Assembly (NCBI GenBank): GCA_002402325.1
Contig: DHFQ01000011.1
Coordinates: forward strand, 1-15,225
DNA length: 15,225 nt
Reading direction: 5' to 3'
Origin: Candidatus Aminicenantes bacterium UBA4820
GTDB taxonomy: Bacteria > Acidobacteriota > UBA4820
The translations under genes were made by a program, and so were the position numbers. Below, piece by piece: positions 12,328 to 15,225 of the stretch (position 1 is its first letter; every line of letters starts with the position of its first letter). A model generated the notes under the pieces. It was given only the letters and a program-made list of their open reading frames with translations, made no database searches and was not told where the DNA came from.

Positions 12328-13812
12328 TCACGCCTCTTTTAGGTCCTCAATAACCATTTCAATCGCAGTTTTAAAATCGTTGAAAACAAAAGGATCAAAA
12401 TTGAGATTGGAAAAGATTCCCTTTTTTTCTCTTTCAAGTCTCAATTTAAGTTCCTCAATTTGTATTTTTGAAAGAGTGACACCCGATAAAAATGAGGCAA
12501 TAACAAGCAAATCAAAATTAAGGTTGCTTGTTTTTGCCATTTTCCTGATTGTCTCTTTATGTCCAAGAATATAACTCAATTTCACCTGCGCATCTGCAAC
12601 TGCAAGGTCTCCGGAGGGTATTCCCCCATTCTCAAGAAGTTTCCTCCCACTTTCATACTCTGCATCGTAAGGTTCAAGGGCAACCTGTGAAGAAATGACT
12701 ACATATTTATTCTTCCTTATAGCATTTCTTAGTGGTTCTAAAATTGATCTCTCTGAATGTTTTATTGTATTTGCGTTCCCGGCCCCATAGCCGAGAAGGA
12801 TTGCCCCGCTTTTACACAAAGAAAAAAGTTTTTCATAATCTTTTGAAGTGAAAAGGGGATTGATATAAATAGTCTTTATTTCTTTGTCAAATTTAGTATC
12901 ACTCTTGCAAAGCCCTATTTCTTCTATTTTTCTTGAAATTGTTTCCCACTCTTCGTAAGAAAGATTTGAAGAGTCAAGCGAAAAAATGTTGTAGTTTTTA
13001 AGATCGCTAAAGTAGCCCCTTAAAGACTCTTTTAAAAGGATTGACACTGAATCTTTTTTTGGAACAAACCCGCCTTTATCTGTCTTTGAAGACTCAATTG
13101 TCCCTCCCGTTCTTAAAAGGTGCAATTTATCAAGTTTTTGATCTTCGTATGGAATTAAAACCCAATCATCTCTTAATATTTTAATTTCCTGATGCGTTAC
13201 CTTTGCTGCAAGCCTTCCTTCGAATGCTTCTGTATCCCACTTTCTAAATTTTATAAGTCTTCCGGAAAAAACATCCCTGCCATTGTTAAAGACTGCGAAA
13301 AGATGGGGAGGCCTGAGCCTTGTTATAAAAAAAACTGATGTTCTTAAATTTCCAACCGCATCGGAGGGAGAAAAGACTCCTTCAAGAGGAATTTGAGAAC
13401 CTGTAACTCCCACATTTGCCTTGAGTCCTTTCAAAGAGTATCTAAAATAGGAGAGAGCATAAGAAAGAGTATCAGTTCCGTGAGTAATTAAAACTCCCTC
13501 TTTATTCTCAACCCGTGCCTTTTCAAAAAGTTTTGACTCTATATCTTTTTTTAGAGAATCAAGAGAGTGTTTTACAATTACCACTGGAACATTAAAATAA
13601 TGTTTTCTAATGGCATTTAGCCATCTTTCGTTTTGATCATTTGCAACAACAAGACAGTCAATCAGATTTTGTTGAAAAAGTGTCATCAATTTCTTAATAT
13701 CAGATAAAAAAGTGAACTGCCATTTCTCGCTTTTTTCTTTCAAATTGTCAACTATATTTTTCTTGAAATTTTGATCAAAATTATAAAAAACTATCTTAAA
13801 TTTATTTTTCAT
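12328..13812 (-). CDS. Asparaginase-family protein with permuted sequence blocks and an extra N-terminal domain
   Basis: This is a 494-residue protein from the ATG at 13810-13812 (GAGG 5 nt upstream; a GTG one codon earlier is less likely). Ordinary asparaginases (about 330 residues) run TGGTI, DSS, HGTDT, TGS, K-loop, then GxGxGN and the C-domain. Here the order is: residues 1-100, an alpha/beta region resembling a degenerate receiver fold; 101-225, the normally central block (GVLITHGTDTLSYAL 106-120, VTGSQIPL 136-143, SDAVGNL 150-156, FNNGRDVFSGRLIK 175-188); 228-300, the normally N-terminal block (LLRTGGTIES 232-241, GGFVP, SLDSSNLSYEEW 278-289); and 315-425, the C-domain (LLGYGAGNAN 339-348, SSQVALEPYDAEYESGRKLL, GDLAVADAQVKL). 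Candidates for the catalytic Thr, Ser, Thr-Asp and Lys are T238, S281 or S282, T113/D114 or D114/T115, and K188. The usual active-site Tyr position seems to be Phe249. Substrate is unknown: asparagine, glutamine or a GatD-like role. Confidence 0.85.
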   Translation of the reverse strand: MKNKFKIVFYNFDQNFKKNIVDNLKEKSEKWQFTFLSDIKKLMTLFQQNLIDCLVVANDQNERWLNAIRKHYFNVPVVIVKHSLDSLKKDIESKLFEKARVENKEGVLITHGTDTLSYALSYFRYSLKGLKANVGVTGSQIPLEGVFSPSDAVGNLRTSVFFITRLRPPHLFAVFNNGRDVFSGRLIKFRKWDTEAFEGRLAAKVTHQEIKILRDDWVLIPYEDQKLDKLHLLRTGGTIESSKTDKGGFVPKKDSVSILLKESLRGYFSDLKNYNIFSLDSSNLSYEEWETISRKIEEIGLCKSDTKFDKEIKTIYINPLFTSKDYEKLFSLCKSGAILLGYGAGNANTIKHSERSILEPLRNAIRKNKYVVISSQVALEPYDAEYESGRKLLENGGIPSGDLAVADAQVKLSYILGHKETIRKMAKTSNLNFDLLVIASFLSGVTLSKIQIEELKLRLEREKKGIFSNLNFDPFVFNDFKTAIEMVIEDLKEA

Positions 13813-13828
13813 CACTTCCTCAAATTTA

Positions 13829-13864
13829 ATTTTAACACATTTTTAACTTCATTGAAGATGTCAA
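13829..13864 (-). promoter_or_regulatory. Possible promoter of the asparaginase-like gene
   Basis: On the - strand an extended -10 (TGT-TAAAAT, hexamer 13829-13834) lies about 17 nt before the ATG. A perfect TTGACA (13859-13864) is 24 nt away, too far for an ordinary promoter, while TTCAAT (13851-13856) lies at a better 16 nt. An inverted repeat CTTCA-T-TGAAG (13847-13857) lies in the spacer and could be an operator. Assignment by eye only. Confidence 0.35.
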
Positions 13865-13893
13865 TTTGGCACTATCTTACAAACGATTTTTAT

Positions 13894-13922
13894 TTGACAA
13901 TTGTTGATAAAAGTAATATAAT
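13894..13922 (+). promoter_or_regulatory. Perfect consensus sigma-70 promoter of the DUF1573 gene
   Basis: TTGACA (13894-13899), a 17-nt spacer and TATAAT (13917-13922) match the housekeeping consensus in all twelve positions with ideal spacing. Transcription should begin near 13929, leaving a leader of about 29 nt that contains an AAGGAGGT Shine-Dalgarno (13944-13951) 6 nt before the ATG. Strong constitutive expression is predicted. Confidence 0.9.
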
Positions 13923-13957
13923 TTTTTTCTATTTGGAAACCGTAAGGAGGTATTGAG

Positions 13958-15118
13958 ATGAAGAAACTTATTTTTACACTTTTAATCCTGTCTGCATTTC
14001 TTTTTTCCACATTGATTTTTGCACAGGAGACAAATCAGGGACAGACCCAACAACAAAAGCCTGAGGCTAAACCAGAACAAAAGGCAGATCAAGTAAAACC
14101 ATTGCTTCCAAAAAGAAGATTGGAGAAGCCGCCTATTGCCCCTCAACTGAACAAGGACAATCAACCAAAGGAAGAGGTGAGCGGTCCTCCGCCAAAACTT
14201 GAAATCCCAGAAATGACCTTTGATGCAGGTGATGTGGTAAAAGGTGTAGCCATAGAACACGAGTTTATTTTGAACAATAAAGGAACAGGGCCATTACAGA
14301 TTTTGAGGGTTCAACCAACCTGCGGTTGCACTGTTACGAAGTATGACAATCCTATTGAAGCAGGAAAAAGTGGGAAAATTTTTGCCAGCGTAAAGACCGA
14401 AGGTTTTTCTGGACCAATTTCAAAAACAATCAATGTTCAAACAAATGATGCTGAATTGGGAACATTTGCCTTAACAATAAAGGCTAATGTTAAGACCCTT
14501 CTTTCTGTAAAGCCTCAAGATAGGCTTTCATTGGGATTGGTTTATGTTGGTTCGGACATAGAAAAAGAGTTTGATATTACTTCTGAAGATGGACAGCCTT
14601 TTGATGTTACCCAGATAACAGGCAGCGATGAAAAGATAATGTATAATCTTATTCCTGCTCCAGATAAGAAAAGTGCAAAATTTAAGGTTACAATTCCAGC
14701 AGATTATCCTGTGGGACCAATTCAAAGTAATTTTACTTTAAAAACTACCCATCCAAAAGTTGAAACTTTAAATATTAGCCTTTTTGGTACAATGAGAGAA
14801 CCTCTTTCAGTTTTTCCCCAGAGGGTTACCTTCAACGGTTTAAGTCTTGACTTTATCAAAAACAACAAAGAATCTGCTGAACTTACCAAGGTGGTTACAG
14901 TTAGATTTGAGACAGATGCATCACTTGAGGTAACAAAGGTCAAATCAACCCTCCCTTACATAGATGTTACATCTGAAGAGACCCAGCCAAAACAGGCATT
15001 TTCAATTAAAGTTCACTTGAACCCTGAAAAGGTTAAATCTGGTCCTTTTGAAGGAGCAATAATTATTATTACAAATAAGAAGACAATAACCGTTCCTGTT
15101 AAGGGTGTTATTTTTTAA
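13958..15118 (+). CDS. Exported DUF1573-domain protein
   Basis: This 386-residue protein has a classic signal peptide (KK, hydrophobic 4-21, cleavage likely after IFA at residue 22). A low-complexity Gln/Lys/Pro-rich linker follows (about 23-80). A DUF1573 domain covers about 80-180, with the diagnostic PTCGCTV motif (Cys122, Cys124) and an Ig-like pattern (MTFDAGDVVKG, FILNNKGTGPLQI, IEAGKSGKI). Two further Ig-like beta segments (about 185-285 and 290-386) have no recognised family; they resemble the ASH/MSP-like repeats often seen after DUF1573. The domain is widespread in exported proteins of Bacteroidota and related groups, but its molecular role is not established. The gene stands alone on the + strand with its own consensus promoter, a strong ribosome binding site and a terminator, which suggests an abundant periplasmic or surface protein. 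Confidence 0.88.
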   Translation: MKKLIFTLLILSAFLFSTLIFAQETNQGQTQQQKPEAKPEQKADQVKPLLPKRRLEKPPIAPQLNKDNQPKEEVSGPPPKLEIPEMTFDAGDVVKGVAIEHEFILNNKGTGPLQILRVQPTCGCTVTKYDNPIEAGKSGKIFASVKTEGFSGPISKTINVQTNDAELGTFALTIKANVKTLLSVKPQDRLSLGLVYVGSDIEKEFDITSEDGQPFDVTQITGSDEKIMYNLIPAPDKKSAKFKVTIPADYPVGPIQSNFTLKTTHPKVETLNISLFGTMREPLSVFPQRVTFNGLSLDFIKNNKESAELTKVVTVRFETDASLEVTKVKSTLPYIDVTSEETQPKQAFSIKVHLNPEKVKSGPFEGAIIIITNKKTITVPVKGVIF

Positions 15119-15147
15119 TGAAAAATGGTAAACCAAAAGACAATAAG

Positions 15148-15172
15148 AAGGGCGGTCAATCCGCCCTTTTTT
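15148..15172 (+). terminator. Intrinsic terminator of the DUF1573 gene
   Basis: An 8-bp stem AAGGGCGG / CCGCCCTT with a TCAAT loop is followed by a T6 tract (15167-15172). It begins 29 nt after the stop codon, as expected for a Rho-independent terminator. Confidence 0.9.
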
Positions 15173-15215
15173 AATGTAAAAAGGGAAGATCCAAAATCCA
15201 ACATTGATTTATATC

Positions 15216-15225
15216 TTTATTTGAC
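15216..15225 (+). promoter_or_regulatory. Possible start of another promoter, cut by the window edge
   Basis: The last ten bases, TTTATTTGAC, are identical to 13889-13898, which contain the -35 box of the DUF1573 promoter. The remainder of any -35/-10 pair is outside the window, so this is only a hint that a further + strand gene follows. Confidence 0.25.

Noticed and set aside
13982..14260. 92-codon - strand open frame opposite the DUF1573 gene
   Set aside because: It mirrors the signal peptide and Gln/Lys/Pro linker codons, has no family likeness or ribosome binding site, and lies opposite a clear gene.
1..15225. CRISPR arrays, insertion sequences or rRNA
   Set aside because: I saw no regularly spaced direct repeats, transposase motifs or rRNA-like sequence on either strand.

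Overview
This 15.2 kb window comes from an AT-rich (roughly one-third GC by eye) bacterium. The envelope genes suggest a Gram-negative cell: a CcmABCD cytochrome c maturation cluster, several signal-peptide proteins, and a Ser/Thr kinase with extracytoplasmic PEGA-like repeats. The organism almost certainly decodes UGA as selenocysteine, because its selD carries an in-frame UGA exactly at the catalytic position, followed by a SECIS-like hairpin. The partial protein at the left edge (SERSGTGNGRVY...VPHD tail) and the kinase/PEGA/DUF1573 content recall Acidobacteriota or neighbouring deep-branching phyla, but I cannot assign a taxon.

Layout, left to right. (1) 1-174: 3' end of a + strand extracellular-type protein, then a near-perfect palindromic terminator (188-218) that can serve both strands. 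(2) 240-9057, all on the - strand: a tight six-gene run transcribed from about 9.1 kb down to 0.2 kb. In transcription order it holds a membrane GAF-GAF-GGDEF diguanylate cyclase, a Ser/Thr kinase with PEGA-like repeats, an exported propeller-like protein, an exported TPR/PEGA/PDZ-like protein, selD (selenoprotein) and bfr. Neighbours overlap by 1, 38 and 4 nt or are separated by 5 and 27 nt. (3) 9227-12183, - strand: ccmA-ccmB-ccmC-ccmD followed by a SAM hydrolase (DUF62 family), again with overlaps; ccmD is a 45-codon gene that is easy to miss. (4) 12252-12327, + strand: tRNA-Thr(CGU) with its own promoter, ending on the base next to the stop of the convergent gene. (5) 12328-13812, - strand: an asparaginase-family protein whose sequence blocks are in a non-canonical order. 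(6) 13958-15118, + strand: an exported DUF1573 protein behind a perfect consensus sigma-70 promoter and ahead of a good intrinsic terminator.

Functionally, the left operon couples c-di-GMP and Ser/Thr phosphorylation signalling with exported PEGA-type proteins, and carries selenium-donor synthesis and iron storage at its tail. The middle operon handles haem export for c-type cytochromes. The two observations most worth following are the UGA-containing selD, whose N-terminus an automatic gene caller would cut off at a GTG at 1706, and the rearranged asparaginase: its HGTDT block precedes the TGGTI and DSS blocks, yet every catalytic block is present.
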